Notes: a model not told the origin generated them from the sequence alone. DNA of 53,850 nt from Verrucomicrobiia bacterium (GCA_019634625.1 JAHCBA010000044.1:1-53850); one strand, 5' to 3'; counted from the first letter of the stretch, positions 35,419 through 44,376 are shown. Numbers and translations: made by a program.

Positions 35419-38079
35419 TCAGAAGGTCCGCGCCAGGGTCGCCTCGACATTGAAGGGCTGTCGCACCCCGACCATCATCCCGGCGTTCGCACCGCGGACG
35501 AAATACTGCTCGTTGGTCAGGTTGTTCAGGTCCAGCTTCGCCTGCCACGGACCCTTGTTGTAAAACAGGGTCGAGTTGAGCGTCGTCGCCGCCGGCAGGT
35601 TCCATATCAGCGTCCGATCCGCCGCGAATCCACCCTGGTGACTCACCCCGAAGCCCGCCCCGAACCCGCTGCTGTGCGTGTAAGTCGCAAACAGGTTGAA
35701 AATCCGGTCCGGGATCCCCGGCACCTCGCTGTAAATGCCGCCGTGCGGAATGTTGACCTGCGGCTTGCCACCCCACCCGAACGCCTCCGCGGGCACGATG
35801 ACCTGTCCCGTCGCCGGATCGATCACGTCCGAGAAGCCCACGTACCGGCCATTGACCTGCTGGCTCCCCCCGGAAAGGAAGTTCGCCCGGCTGAACACCG
35901 CCGATCCCACGATGCTGACACTCCGGGTCGGGGCGTACCGCACCTCGAACTCAATCCCGCGGCTCACCGTCGCGTCCACCGATTCCACGCCGTCGTCCAG
36001 CGAGAATGAGGTCCGGTTCTGCTCGAAGTACGCCAGCGCCGCAAACAGCCGGTTGTCAAGGAAGGTTCCCTTCAACCCCACCTCCACAATTTCCGACCTG
36101 GCATAGGGACCCCGGTTCCAACTGCTGGGCGCAATCGACGCATCCGACGTGTCCACCAGCAGCGCCGCCTGCTGGGCCACCGTGACATAGGGCCGCAGGT
36201 TGTACGGCGCCAGATAGCTCATGCTGGCACTCCAGGAGAAGTCATGATCGTTCCCGCTCGCCTCCACCGGCGTCGTGCTCAACCGGTTCTCGATGTTCTC
36301 GGTCAACCCGAAGTTGGCCGCATTCTTGCCCTTGAATACACCGGGCGGTTCGTAGTACCGCCCGTCCACATAGTCGAACCGGCCGCCCACGATGAAATTC
36401 ACCTTCTCCAGCAGGGTCTGGTCCGTCAGCATTCCCACCCCCGCCTCCCAGTACTGCGAATCGTTGATCCGCGTGATGGCACTGCCGTCCAGGCCGCGCC
36501 GGTCCAGAAAACTGTAGAAGGTGTCGTTCGGGCTGAATCCCCCGTTCGGCCCCGACATCAGGTCCCGCCGCTGGTCGTAGTCGGAGTTGGTCGTGTTTTC
36601 CCGGTAGGTGTCCGTGTAACGCCCGTTCACCGACGCCAGGAAAGTCCCCTGCAACCAGTCCGGCTGCCAGTCCGCCTCGTGCGACACCGTGAACTTGTTC
36701 TCAAACGTCGTCGGCCTCTGAATCTGCGAGAATGGGTTCCTCCCGTCCTTCACCTGATCATAGGTGTGGAAGTACATCTGGTTCTTCATCGTGAGTTCGG
36801 GGTTCACGTCGTTGATGACGTCGAAGTACACGTCGAAGATGGTGGCGTCGTAAAAGTCCTCTCCCAGCGTCCTCCGGAAGTTGTAGTCCACCAGTTCCCA
36901 CGAATCGTAGTCGAGCTGCCAGGGCTCGGGCAGATTGGTGAGCGCCGCCGCCCCCGAACCGATGACCGCCCCGGTGTCCACCCGCCGCACCGGCCCGATC
37001 GGCCGCCCTGTCTCGTCCACCTCCTGCTTGAATGTCGGCGTTCCCGTGACGGTGCCGAAGTTGACGAAGATCGGGTTGTACGCAGCGTCAGCCCGCCGTG
37101 ACGCAAACAACTCCCGGTCCGAGATCTTCCCGTCCCCGTTCGCGTCCAGCGGCACAGAGAACCCTCCGCTCCAGTACTTGCCCTGTGTGAACAGGTCCTG
37201 GGTCACCCGGTTCACCCCGCCGTTGAGTCCGCCGCGGGAGTCCTGAATCACAATGCCGGTCTCAGCCCGCCACACATCGTTGATGTCCGCCGACACCGCC
37301 AGCTGACCGACGAGGTGCTTGTCAAAGTTGGTCTCGTAATAGGATCCCGAATCCTCGAAGAACCCGTAGAAGTAGAATCCCGCCTTCCGCTCGGACCCGA
37401 AGACCTTCACCGGCCCGCCGTATTCCGCCTGCGCCACCCGCTTGTCCCACGAGCCGATCGTCATGCTCAGCTTGCCCTCGTTCGACTCCATGTACTTCCC
37501 CGTCACGCTCCGCGCGGTCTTCGGGTTGAAGTTGAGATAGCCGCCGATCCGCCCGCCGCCGAAGATCGGGGACGCCGGCCCGCGCACCACCTCGATCGAG
37601 TCGAACGCCGTGAAAATGGTCCGGTAATTCCCCTGGGGATCGGGCTTCTTCATGCCCCGGAAATAGTAGTCTCCGGACTGGTTGCGCACGTTGATGCCGC
37701 CCTGAAGACCAAACCGGAAGTTGGTGTAGGTGCTGGGCGCGACACGGTACAGGTCCTCGACGTGCTCCACCCCGGCGGCGGTAAGCAGTTCGGCACTTAA
37801 CACGGTCACGGACCGGGGCGTGTCCAGAATGGACTTGTTGAAGCCGATGACGCTTTCCACCGGCGTCGTGGGCAGGATGAAGGTCGGGTCACTGCCTCCC
37901 ATCGCCTCCAAAGCTTCCACTTCCCCGGCGGCGCCCTCCATGTCGCTGCTGGCCGTGGTGCTGCCCTCTCCGGTCCGCTGCGCTTTGGCATCCAGGATCA
38001 GATCCGGCGTCTGGGTGAGAACCCCCAGGACCAGCAGGGCACGAATGGAACGTAGTAGTGAGTTGTTGGTGGGATTCAT
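35419..38079 (-). CDS. TonB-dependent outer-membrane receptor with an EF-hand-like loop
   Basis: The ATG at 38079 gives 886 residues with an N-terminal hydrophobic segment (LLRSIRALLVLGVLTQTPD) as the export signal; a frame open 183 bp upstream adds only a low-complexity Arg/Pro-rich segment. The plug domain covers about 65-190 (ILDTPRSVTVLSAELL, IEVVRGPASPIFGGGRIGG), followed by a beta-barrel ending in Phe (NVEATLARTF). A canonical EF-hand calcium loop, DANGDGKISDRE, lies at 312-323 (37111-37146), in a region expected to be extracellular. No clear TonB box was found. It should import a ligand too large for porins, energised by the divergent ExbB-ExbD-TonB operon. It is the promoter-proximal gene of the 16-gene run, so its ligand is probably the amidase substrate or a breakdown product. 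Confidence 0.9.
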   Translation of the reverse strand: MNPTNNSLLRSIRALLVLGVLTQTPDLILDAKAQRTGEGSTTASSDMEGAAGEVEALEAMGGSDPTFILPTTPVESVIGFNKSILDTPRSVTVLSAELLTAAGVEHVEDLYRVAPSTYTNFRFGLQGGINVRNQSGDYYFRGMKKPDPQGNYRTIFTAFDSIEVVRGPASPIFGGGRIGGYLNFNPKTARSVTGKYMESNEGKLSMTIGSWDKRVAQAEYGGPVKVFGSERKAGFYFYGFFEDSGSYYETNFDKHLVGQLAVSADINDVWRAETGIVIQDSRGGLNGGVNRVTQDLFTQGKYWSGGFSVPLDANGDGKISDRELFASRRADAAYNPIFVNFGTVTGTPTFKQEVDETGRPIGPVRRVDTGAVIGSGAAALTNLPEPWQLDYDSWELVDYNFRRTLGEDFYDATIFDVYFDVINDVNPELTMKNQMYFHTYDQVKDGRNPFSQIQRPTTFENKFTVSHEADWQPDWLQGTFLASVNGRYTDTYRENTTNSDYDQRRDLMSGPNGGFSPNDTFYSFLDRRGLDGSAITRINDSQYWEAGVGMLTDQTLLEKVNFIVGGRFDYVDGRYYEPPGVFKGKNAANFGLTENIENRLSTTPVEASGNDHDFSWSASMSYLAPYNLRPYVTVAQQAALLVDTSDASIAPSSWNRGPYARSEIVEVGLKGTFLDNRLFAALAYFEQNRTSFSLDDGVESVDATVSRGIEFEVRYAPTRSVSIVGSAVFSRANFLSGGSQQVNGRYVGFSDVIDPATGQVIVPAEAFGWGGKPQVNIPHGGIYSEVPGIPDRIFNLFATYTHSSGFGAGFGVSHQGGFAADRTLIWNLPAATTLNSTLFYNKGPWQAKLDLNNLTNEQYFVRGANAGMMVGVRQPFNVEATLARTF

Positions 38080-38271
38080 GTTGTGGAGTTTCCGGGGTGC
38101 GTCGGGCGTCCTGCGCCGCAACACTCCTCGACTCACTCGGGGGGATCGGGAATCGGAGGAGCCGCGCCCCGGCGCACCGCACCTAGCACCGGGCATGCCA
38201 GGCGATGCGCCCCGGTTCCTGTCACTTCCCCAGGCCGGCCGCCTGGCCGTTTCAGGCGACACATTACGGAG

Positions 38272-38294
38272 TCAGGCATCCCTGCCATGCCTGA
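38272..38294. promoter_or_regulatory. Inverted repeat upstream of the TonB-dependent receptor
   Basis: TCAGGCAT (38272-38279) and ATGCCTGA (38287-38294) are perfect 8-bp arms with a 7-nt spacer, about 190 bp upstream of the receptor ATG. It could be an operator or a leader hairpin. Confidence 0.4.
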
Positions 38295-38389
38295 AACCGA
38301 TCCATCCGTGAGTTCATCCTCGACTCAGCCATGAATGGATTGGCATCCGTCACCGTTCCGGCCCCTGGATGAATTCCAACAGACCGCTG

Positions 38390-38408
38390 GCATGAGCAGT
38401 GCTCATGC
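38390..38408. promoter_or_regulatory. Perfect 19-bp dyad with LysR-type T-N11-A box
   Basis: GCATGAGCAGTGCTCATGC has 9-bp arms around one central base. T38393 and A38405 are separated by 11 nt inside the dyad, the classical LysR-regulator signature. It lies between the divergent transcription units, 310 bp from the receptor ATG and 407 bp from the DUF3450 ATG. The LysR gene that could bind it is the last gene of the plus-strand operon (44377-45354). Confidence 0.55.
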
Positions 38409-38724
38409 TTCCTTGGCAGCCGGCCGGATGGTGGATTGGTTCGTTCTTGATCAGTCGGCGGGTGTTTGTGCACAGGCTGACCACTTTTCGCCCCGTCCGG
38501 CCCCGCCTGCCCCGTTCCGGTCCCGCCCAGCCCTGTTCCTCATCCATCGTGAACGGAGTTCGAGGAGTGCGGGCAGCTGGTTTCTGGGGGACGACAAGCC
38601 TGGCCGCCCTTGCGGACCCACACCGGGGAACTCTGGCACAGTGGGTGCTAGGCGGATGGCGGTTGCGCTGGGCGGCAGTGCTTCTCTCCGGGATCAGCCC
38701 GGGGAATCCCCTGGAGCATGAGCC

Positions 38725-38736
38725 GGTGCGCGCACC
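38725..38736. promoter_or_regulatory. 12-bp palindrome upstream of the TonB operon
   Basis: GGTGCGCGCACC is a perfect palindrome 79 bp before the DUF3450 ATG. It could be an operator for the plus-strand operon, but short GC-rich palindromes also occur by chance in DNA of this composition. Confidence 0.25.
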
Positions 38737-38815
38737 CTCGATGGCACGGATGCCGGCGGGCGTGTCCGTTCCTCAATGATCACCATCAACTGTCGTTCCC
38801 ACGCCCCAAGCCCCT

Positions 38816-39586
38816 ATGAAGTCGCCATTCCGTCTCCTGCTGTGCTCCCTCGTCACCGCTGCCGCCCTGTCCTCCCACGCAACCTCGCCCATCGAGGAGG
38901 TGCGCAACCTCTGGAAGGAATGGTCCAACGTCAAGGCCACCATCTCCGAGGAACGTAATGCCTGGGCCCGCGAACAGCAGGCGATCGCCGATGCCCTCGC
39001 CGTTTCCACCCAGGAAATCGAACTCCTCACCAGCCGGCTTTCCACCCTCGACGACGCGTCGTCCGGCACCGAGCAGGCCCGCTCGGAACTCCTCGAGAAG
39101 ATCGCCGCCTCGAAGACCCAGGTGGTGATCTTCAACGAGGCCATCGACCGGTTCGAGAATGCGATGCGTTCCCTCGTTCCCGCCCTTCCACCCCACCTTC
39201 GCACCGAACTCGGCCCCGTCCTCATGCGCCTTCCCGCCGCCGGCCGACCCAATCCCCTCCCCGTCTCCCAGCGCCTGCAGACGGTCGTCGCCTTCCTCGC
39301 CCAGCTCGACCGGTTCAACTCCACCCCGTCCCTGGTCAGCGAGGTGCGTGAAGTCGAACCCGGTCGCTCCATGGAGGTCCGCACCCTCTACTTCGGCCTC
39401 GGCATCGCCTACTTCAGCGATCCAAGCGCCCAGTACGCGGGCTTCGGACAACCTTCCGCCGACGGCTGGACCTGGACGCGCGCCGAAGGCCCGGCCGCAC
39501 TCCGCATTGCCGACGCCATCGCCGTCCAACGCAACGAGAAGCAACCCGCATTCGTGTCCCTTCCCGCCAGGCTGGCGGTCCGCTGA
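38816..39586 (+). CDS. DUF3450 family periplasmic coiled-coil protein
   Basis: This 256-residue protein has a signal peptide (MKSPFRLLLCSLVTAAALSS). A long predicted coiled coil follows (about 25-115, rich in Glu/Gln/Ala/Leu heptads, for example EQARSELLEKIAASK), then a globular C-terminal region with RTLYFGLGIAYFSD. This matches DUF3450 proteins, which are typically the first gene of TonB2-type operons ahead of a TtpC-like ExbB. A role in contacting the TonB complex is presumed from family context only. It is the first gene of the plus-strand operon, and the next gene starts 50 bp later. Confidence 0.75.
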   Translation: MKSPFRLLLCSLVTAAALSSHATSPIEEVRNLWKEWSNVKATISEERNAWAREQQAIADALAVSTQEIELLTSRLSTLDDASSGTEQARSELLEKIAASKTQVVIFNEAIDRFENAMRSLVPALPPHLRTELGPVLMRLPAAGRPNPLPVSQRLQTVVAFLAQLDRFNSTPSLVSEVREVEPGRSMEVRTLYFGLGIAYFSDPSAQYAGFGQPSADGWTWTRAEGPAALRIADAIAVQRNEKQPAFVSLPARLAVR

Positions 39587-39636
39587 TCCGTCCCGACCTC
39601 CGCCCCCCCCGACCTGTCCAACCCACGTTCCCGCTC

Positions 39637-41076
39637 ATGAAGAAGCTCCTCACCCTCACTTCCCTCTGCCTGGCGGCAGCCTCCCTCCAGGCGCAAACCG
39701 CCTCCGGCCCCCTCTCTCCGGCACCCGCACGTGCCCAACTGGTCGAAGCCCAGCAGGAACTCTCCCGCCTCCGCGACCAGATCACCGCCGCCAAAATCCC
39801 CCTCGCCGTCGCCCTCCGGGAAGCCGAAACCGAACTCCTCGCCAAACGCCGCGAAGCCGAACGCCTCCAACGCCTCGCCGACAATCGCAGCGTGGATCTC
39901 CGCAATCTCGAGACCGAGGAGAAGATGCGCGCAGACGAGATCGACTACATCTCGACGCTGCTCACCGACTACACCAGCCGCCTCAACTCCACCATCGACT
40001 CCAGCGAAATCCAGATCTACGGCAGGCAACTCACCCACCTCCTCAACCTCGCCGAAAATCCCGACCTTCCCCGCGAAGAGGTCCTCCGCTCCAAGGTCGC
40101 CGTCCTCGACCTCGGCTTCGAACGGCTCCTCGCCCGGCTCGGCGGGGCCCGCTTCGACGGCCGCGCCATCCTTCCCGACGGCTCCGTCGAGCCCGGCACC
40201 TTCGCCCTCCTCGGTCCCCTCTCCTACTTCCGTACCGCCGATGGCAAACAAGCCGGTCTCGTCGAGCGCGGCGCCGCCGAGCACCCGAAGATCACCGTCT
40301 TCTCCCGCACCGAAATCCCCGCCATCGCCGGCTTCATCGCCGCCGGCGATGGACCCCTCCCCGTGGACCCCACCCTCGGCAAAGCCAAGGCCATCGTCAC
40401 CAGCAAGGAATCCCTCGGCGAGCATATCCAGAAGGGCGGCCTCTGGATGTTCCCCATCCTCGGCTTCGGCGCCGCCGCCGTCGTCATGGCCCTCTTCAAA
40501 CTCTGGGAACTCTCCAGTGTCAAACGCCTCCCCAAGACCGTGCTCCGTGAGGTCCTCGCCCTCCTCGGTCAGGGCAAGGCCAGCGAAGCCGCAAAAACCC
40601 TGCGCACCCATACCAGCCCCGCCTCCCGCATGCTCAACGAGGCCATCCACAACCTCAAACTCCCCAAGGAGGTCCTCGACGAAATGATGTTCGAAACCAT
40701 GCTCGAAGTGCAGCCCAGGCTCGAACGCGGCCTCTCCTTCATCTCCGTCACCGCCGCCGTCGCCCCGCTCCTCGGCCTCCTCGGCACCGTCACCGGCATG
40801 ATGACCACCTTCAACCTCATCACCCTCTTCGGCACCGGCGATGCCAAATCCCTCTCGTCCGGCATCTCCGAGGCCCTCATCACCACCGAGTTCGGCCTCA
40901 TCGTCGCCATCCCCTCCCTCCTCCTCTACGGCTACCTCTCCCGTCGGGTCAACGGAGTCATGGGTGACATGGAACAGATCTCCACCGCCTTCAGCAACGG
41001 CGTCGCCGCCATCCGATCCCGTCAACCGGATCTCGACCTCAGCCTCGCCGGCTCCCCCGAACCGGTCGCCGCCTGA
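39637..41076 (+). CDS. MotA/TolQ/ExbB-family proton channel with long periplasmic N-terminus (TtpC-like)
   Basis: This 479-residue protein has a signal peptide (MKKLLTLTSLCLAAASLQA), a periplasmic coiled coil (about 28-120) and a globular part to ~260. The ExbB module follows: TM1 at ~268-290 (WMFPILGFGAAAVVMALFK), TM2 at ~368-392 (AVAPLLGLLGTVTGMMTTF) and TM3 at ~410-435 (EALITTEFGLIVAIPSLLLY). This layout is that of Vibrio TtpC, an extra component of TonB2 systems. Together with the shorter ExbB and the ExbD encoded next, it should use the proton gradient to drive TonB. The gene symbol is left open because the homology is at family level. Confidence 0.88.
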   Translation: MKKLLTLTSLCLAAASLQAQTASGPLSPAPARAQLVEAQQELSRLRDQITAAKIPLAVALREAETELLAKRREAERLQRLADNRSVDLRNLETEEKMRADEIDYISTLLTDYTSRLNSTIDSSEIQIYGRQLTHLLNLAENPDLPREEVLRSKVAVLDLGFERLLARLGGARFDGRAILPDGSVEPGTFALLGPLSYFRTADGKQAGLVERGAAEHPKITVFSRTEIPAIAGFIAAGDGPLPVDPTLGKAKAIVTSKESLGEHIQKGGLWMFPILGFGAAAVVMALFKLWELSSVKRLPKTVLREVLALLGQGKASEAAKTLRTHTSPASRMLNEAIHNLKLPKEVLDEMMFETMLEVQPRLERGLSFISVTAAVAPLLGLLGTVTGMMTTFNLITLFGTGDAKSLSSGISEALITTEFGLIVAIPSLLLYGYLSRRVNGVMGDMEQISTAFSNGVAAIRSRQPDLDLSLAGSPEPVAA

Positions 41077-41110
41077 ACCTTCCCGCCCTCACCCCCCCTC
41101 CCCGCACCCC

Positions 41111-41833
41111 ATGCTGACCGCCGATTTCACCCAGCAGGTCCTCCAGCTCTGGACCAATGGCGGGTTCCTCATGATCCCGCTGGCCCTCCAGTGCCTCGCC
41201 ATCTACTACGTCGTCTTCGACCTCTACTTCGATCTTCGTGGCAAGGACTTCCTCCACACCGACGAAAATCGATGGGGCCACTGGATCGACCAGCCGGCCG
41301 ACGCCACCGGTGAGATGGCCGACATCGTCCGCTATACCCAGGACGGCGTCCGCTCGCTGGCGGACATCCGCGAGCGCTTCGCCGAGGTGAAGGCCACCTA
41401 CCTCCCCGCCCTCGACCGCCGCCTTCGCTGGGTCGTCATGATCATCAGCACCGCCCCCCTCACCGGCCTCCTCGGCACCGTCACCGGCATGCTCGCCACC
41501 TTCGCCGGCATCTCCGGTGGCGGTGGCGGCAAGGATACCGTGGACCTCGTGGCCGGCGGCATCTCCGAAGCCCTCATCACCACCCAGACCGGCCTCGTCA
41601 TCGCCATCCCCGGTTATGTCGTGGTCTCCCGCGTCCGGCGCCTCCGCGACCGCCTCGATCTCTTCCTTCGTCGCGCCGAAAACCTCACCCTCAAACGCTT
41701 CGCCCGGCTCCTCCCCGAAGGAACCGGCCCGGATCAACCCGCCCCGCCCGCCCCGCCCGCCCCAATCCCCCCCTCCCATCCCGCCGCGCCCCAACCGGAT
41801 GCCTTCGGCGGTCTGGCCCCTGCCACCTCCTAA
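41111..41833 (+). CDS. exbB: ExbB-like biopolymer transport protein
   Basis: The ATG at 41111 gives 240 residues. An upstream frame reaching 40841 is shadow sequence within the previous gene. TM1 lies near the N-terminus (GGFLMIPLALQCLAIYYVVF). TM2 (TAPLTGLLGTVTGMLATFAG) and TM3 (SEALITTQTGLVIAIPGYVV) carry the MotA/TolQ/ExbB signature. A Pro/Ala-rich tail of about 35 residues is unusual for ExbB. It should form the pentameric inner-membrane proton channel with ExbD. It begins 34 bp after the TtpC-like gene and ends 12 bp before exbD. Confidence 0.9.
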   Translation: MLTADFTQQVLQLWTNGGFLMIPLALQCLAIYYVVFDLYFDLRGKDFLHTDENRWGHWIDQPADATGEMADIVRYTQDGVRSLADIRERFAEVKATYLPALDRRLRWVVMIISTAPLTGLLGTVTGMLATFAGISGGGGGKDTVDLVAGGISEALITTQTGLVIAIPGYVVVSRVRRLRDRLDLFLRRAENLTLKRFARLLPEGTGPDQPAPPAPPAPIPPSHPAAPQPDAFGGLAPATS

Positions 41834-41845
41834 CCCCCTCCCCCC

Positions 41846-42256
41846 ATGCCACGCCGATCCCTTGCCCGCGCCATCCCCGTCAGCGACGAAATCAACATCT
41901 CGCCGCTCATCGACATGGTCTTCATCCTCCTCATCTTCTTCATCGTCACCACGGTCTTCGTCGAGGAAACCGGTGTCCAGGTGAGCAAGCCCGAGGCGAC
42001 CGCCGCCCTGCCCCTCGAATCCAACAGCATCCTCATCGCCATCACCTCCAACGGCAAGGTCGTGTACGGCGGCCGTGAGGTCGGCGTCGGTGGCGTCCGC
42101 TCCGTCGTCCGCCGCCTCACCCAGGGAAACCCCGACATGCCCGCCATCCTCCAGGCGGACAAATCGGTCCCCACCGAACTCCTCGTCAAGGTCATCGACG
42201 AGGCCAAACTCGGCGGCGCCAAGGCCGTCAGCATCTCCACCGAAGGCAACCGCTGA
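41846..42256 (+). CDS. exbD: ExbD biopolymer transport protein
   Basis: This 136-residue protein has a short cytoplasmic N-terminus and one TM helix with the ExbD signature [20 protein letters not shown]. The Asp in PLIDM is the conserved proton-carrying residue. The periplasmic domain ends in [20 protein letters not shown], typical of the family. It works with ExbB to energise TonB. It lies 12 bp after exbB and 7 bp before tonB. Confidence 0.95.
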   Translation: MPRRSLARAIPVSDEINISPLIDMVFILLIFFIVTTVFVEETGVQVSKPEATAALPLESNSILIAITSNGKVVYGGREVGVGGVRSVVRRLTQGNPDMPAILQADKSVPTELLVKVIDEAKLGGAKAVSISTEGNR

Positions 42257-42263
42257 CTCACGC

Positions 42264-42947
42264 ATGAGGACTCCCAAGGATCGCTTCCTCGCCCCGTTCG
42301 CGCCCAAGGGCGCCTCGCGCCGTCGCATGGCCCCGTTCGCCGCCATGGGCCTCTGCGCCGCCGCCACCTTCCTCCTCCTCCCCTTCACCACCCTCCTCTC
42401 CGCCAGCGGCAAAACCCGCGAGGAACTTCGCATGGTCGAGGTAAGCCTCCCCCCGCCCCCACCCCCGCCCCCAGACTTCGAACCCCCGCCGGAGGATACC
42501 CCGCCGCCCGAACCCGAACCGCCCGACACCTCCGCCCAGCCCCTCTCCCTCGCCCAGATGGAGATCGCCCTCAATCCCGGCTTCGGCGACGCCCTCGCCG
42601 GCGGGTTCAATATCGACTCCTTCGCCACCCAGACCGAGGCCACCACCGTCGCCGATCTCCAGATCTTCGATGTCCAGGACCTCGACCGCCCTCCAGCCCG
42701 CATCCGTACCGTCACCCCCACCTATCCCCTCGAACTCCGACGCGCCCGCGTCCAGGGCACCGTCGTCCTCCTGCTCATCATCGACCAATCGGGTCGTGTC
42801 ACCGTGGACCGCGTCCTCGAATCCTCCGTCCGCGAGTTCGTGCAACCCGCCGTGGCCGCGGCGGAACAATGCCTCTTCGAACCCCCCATGAAGGGCGGAC
42901 AACCCGTCCGTGCCCGCTATCGCATGCAGGTCCCCTTCCGACTGTGA
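42264..42947 (+). CDS. tonB: TonB-family energy transducer
   Basis: The ATG at 42264 gives 227 residues; an upstream frame into exbD is shadow. It has a cytoplasmic basic N-terminus and one TM helix (about 24-46, MAPFAAMGLCAAATFLLLPF). A proline-rich spacer follows (62-88, PPPPPPPP then PPPEPEPP), and then the TonB C-terminal domain (about 147-227; TPTYPLELRRARVQGTVVLL, with DQSGRVTVDRVLESS). It should contact the TonB box of outer-membrane receptors, most likely including the divergently encoded receptor at 35419-38079. The Pro-rich spacer is short for spanning a full periplasm. Confidence 0.93.
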   Translation: MRTPKDRFLAPFAPKGASRRRMAPFAAMGLCAAATFLLLPFTTLLSASGKTREELRMVEVSLPPPPPPPPDFEPPPEDTPPPEPEPPDTSAQPLSLAQMEIALNPGFGDALAGGFNIDSFATQTEATTVADLQIFDVQDLDRPPARIRTVTPTYPLELRRARVQGTVVLLLIIDQSGRVTVDRVLESSVREFVQPAVAAAEQCLFEPPMKGGQPVRARYRMQVPFRL

Positions 42948-42997
42948 ACCCCCAGCCATCATCCCCTCGCAACCCGGTAATCCTCACCCCTCTGCCC

Positions 42998-44362
42998 ATG
43001 AAACGTCGTATCCCCCTCATCGCCTGTCTCTCCCTCTCCCTCGCCGCGCTCCACGCCGCCGAACCCGGCCGCCCCCTCTTCGAGAACTCCTGGAGCAATC
43101 CCCAGTTCGTCTCCCGCTTCCTCGGTACCTACGGCTTCGATAGCGGCCTCAACCCCGGCATCTCCGCCGAGGAAAAGGCCCTCTTCGAAAAACTCGTCCC
43201 CGTCATCCAGTCCCAGCCCGCCAACGCCATCACCCAGCTCCGCGCCGCCATCAAACCCACCAGCAGCGGCGCCCTCGACTTCACCCTGGGCAATCTCCTC
43301 TTCCAAACCGGCAACCTCGACGAGGCCGCCGCCGCCTACCAGGCCGCCCTCCAGAAGTTCCCCACCTTCCTCCGGGCCCACAAAAACATCGGCCGGCTCT
43401 ACGTTCAGCAGGGCCGTCCCCGCGACGCCCTCCCCCACCTTCTCCGCTGCATCGAACTCGGTGGCGGCGAGGGCGACATCTATGGACTGGTCGGCTACTG
43501 CTATCTCCAGGACAACGCCGTCAGCAGCGCCCTCGACGCCTATCGCACCGCCCTCCTGTTCGCCCCCAAAAGCCGTGACTGGCGCCTCGGCAAGGTCCAG
43601 TGCCTGATCAACCTCGGACAACACGGCGAGGCCGTCGGACTCCTCGACGAACTCATCTCCGAAAACCCCGCCGAAGCCAGCCTCTGGCTCCTTCAGGCCA
43701 ATGCCTTCGTCGCCAATGGCCGCCCCGCCGATGCCGCCGTGAATCTCGAAGTCGTCCGCCAGATGGGTCAGGCCACCCCCATCTCCCTCGCCCTCCTCGG
43801 CGACATCTACATCAACGCCAACCAGCCCGACCTCGCCGTCGAGGCCTATTCCGACCTCCTCAAAGGCCAGACCACGGACATGGAACGTGCCCTCCGTGCC
43901 GCCCGGATTCTTGCCTCCCGCTCCGCCTGGGCCGAAGCCGAGGTCTATCTCAAACGCCTCCAGGAACGCCTCACCGACCGTCTTCCGCCCAACGATCAGT
44001 TCGAAGTCCTCGGTCTCCTCGCCAAGGTCGCGCTTGCCCGCGGCCAGAACGACGAAGCCGCCAGCCTCCTCCAGCAGGTCCTCGCCCGGGATCCCCTCAA
44101 CGGTCGCGCCCTTCTCCTCCTCGCCGACTACTACTGGAAAAAGAACGATCGCGAACGCGCCGAACTCCACTTCGTCCGTGCCGCCAATGTCGAGGACGTC
44201 CGGGTCGAGGCCCTTATCCAGCACGCCCGCCTCTGCGTCGCCCACCGCGACTTCGCCGCCGCTTCCCGCCTCCTCAACCGGGCCCAGGGCCTCCAACCCC
44301 AACCCCATGTCGGTGACTTCCTCGCCAAGGTCGAAGCCGCAGCCCGTGCCGCGCGCCTCTGA
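42998..44362 (+). CDS. Exported TPR-repeat protein of the TonB operon
   Basis: The ATG at 42998 gives 454 residues with a signal peptide (MKRRIPLIACLSLSLAALHA-AEP). The rest is a run of tetratricopeptide-like repeats, for example LGNLLFQTGNLDEAAAAYQA, HKNIGRLYVQQGRPRDALPH and LLADYYWKKNDRERAELHFV. A TPR protein after tonB is a common feature of TonB2-type operons, where it probably scaffolds the complex in the periplasm. It lies 50 bp after tonB and 14 bp before the LysR gene. Confidence 0.85.
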   Translation: MKRRIPLIACLSLSLAALHAAEPGRPLFENSWSNPQFVSRFLGTYGFDSGLNPGISAEEKALFEKLVPVIQSQPANAITQLRAAIKPTSSGALDFTLGNLLFQTGNLDEAAAAYQAALQKFPTFLRAHKNIGRLYVQQGRPRDALPHLLRCIELGGGEGDIYGLVGYCYLQDNAVSSALDAYRTALLFAPKSRDWRLGKVQCLINLGQHGEAVGLLDELISENPAEASLWLLQANAFVANGRPADAAVNLEVVRQMGQATPISLALLGDIYINANQPDLAVEAYSDLLKGQTTDMERALRAARILASRSAWAEAEVYLKRLQERLTDRLPPNDQFEVLGLLAKVALARGQNDEAASLLQQVLARDPLNGRALLLLADYYWKKNDRERAELHFVRAANVEDVRVEALIQHARLCVAHRDFAAASRLLNRAQGLQPQPHVGDFLAKVEAAARAARL

Positions 44363-44376
44363 CCCTCGCGCCCCCT

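Larger units (their letters stand above)
38080..38815. other. 736-bp divergent control region
   Basis: This non-coding stretch separates the receptor/amidase run (minus strand) from the DUF3450-ExbB-ExbD-TonB operon (plus strand). Short frames inside it show no family. It holds three inverted repeats, annotated separately, and presumably both promoters. I could not assign -35/-10 boxes with confidence. Confidence 0.6.

Noticed and set aside
38335-38721. Open frame of 128 codons in the divergent control region
   Set aside because: It has no signal peptide, domain or coherent composition. It overlaps other frames of similar length and the 19-bp dyad, and is probably chance in GC-rich DNA.
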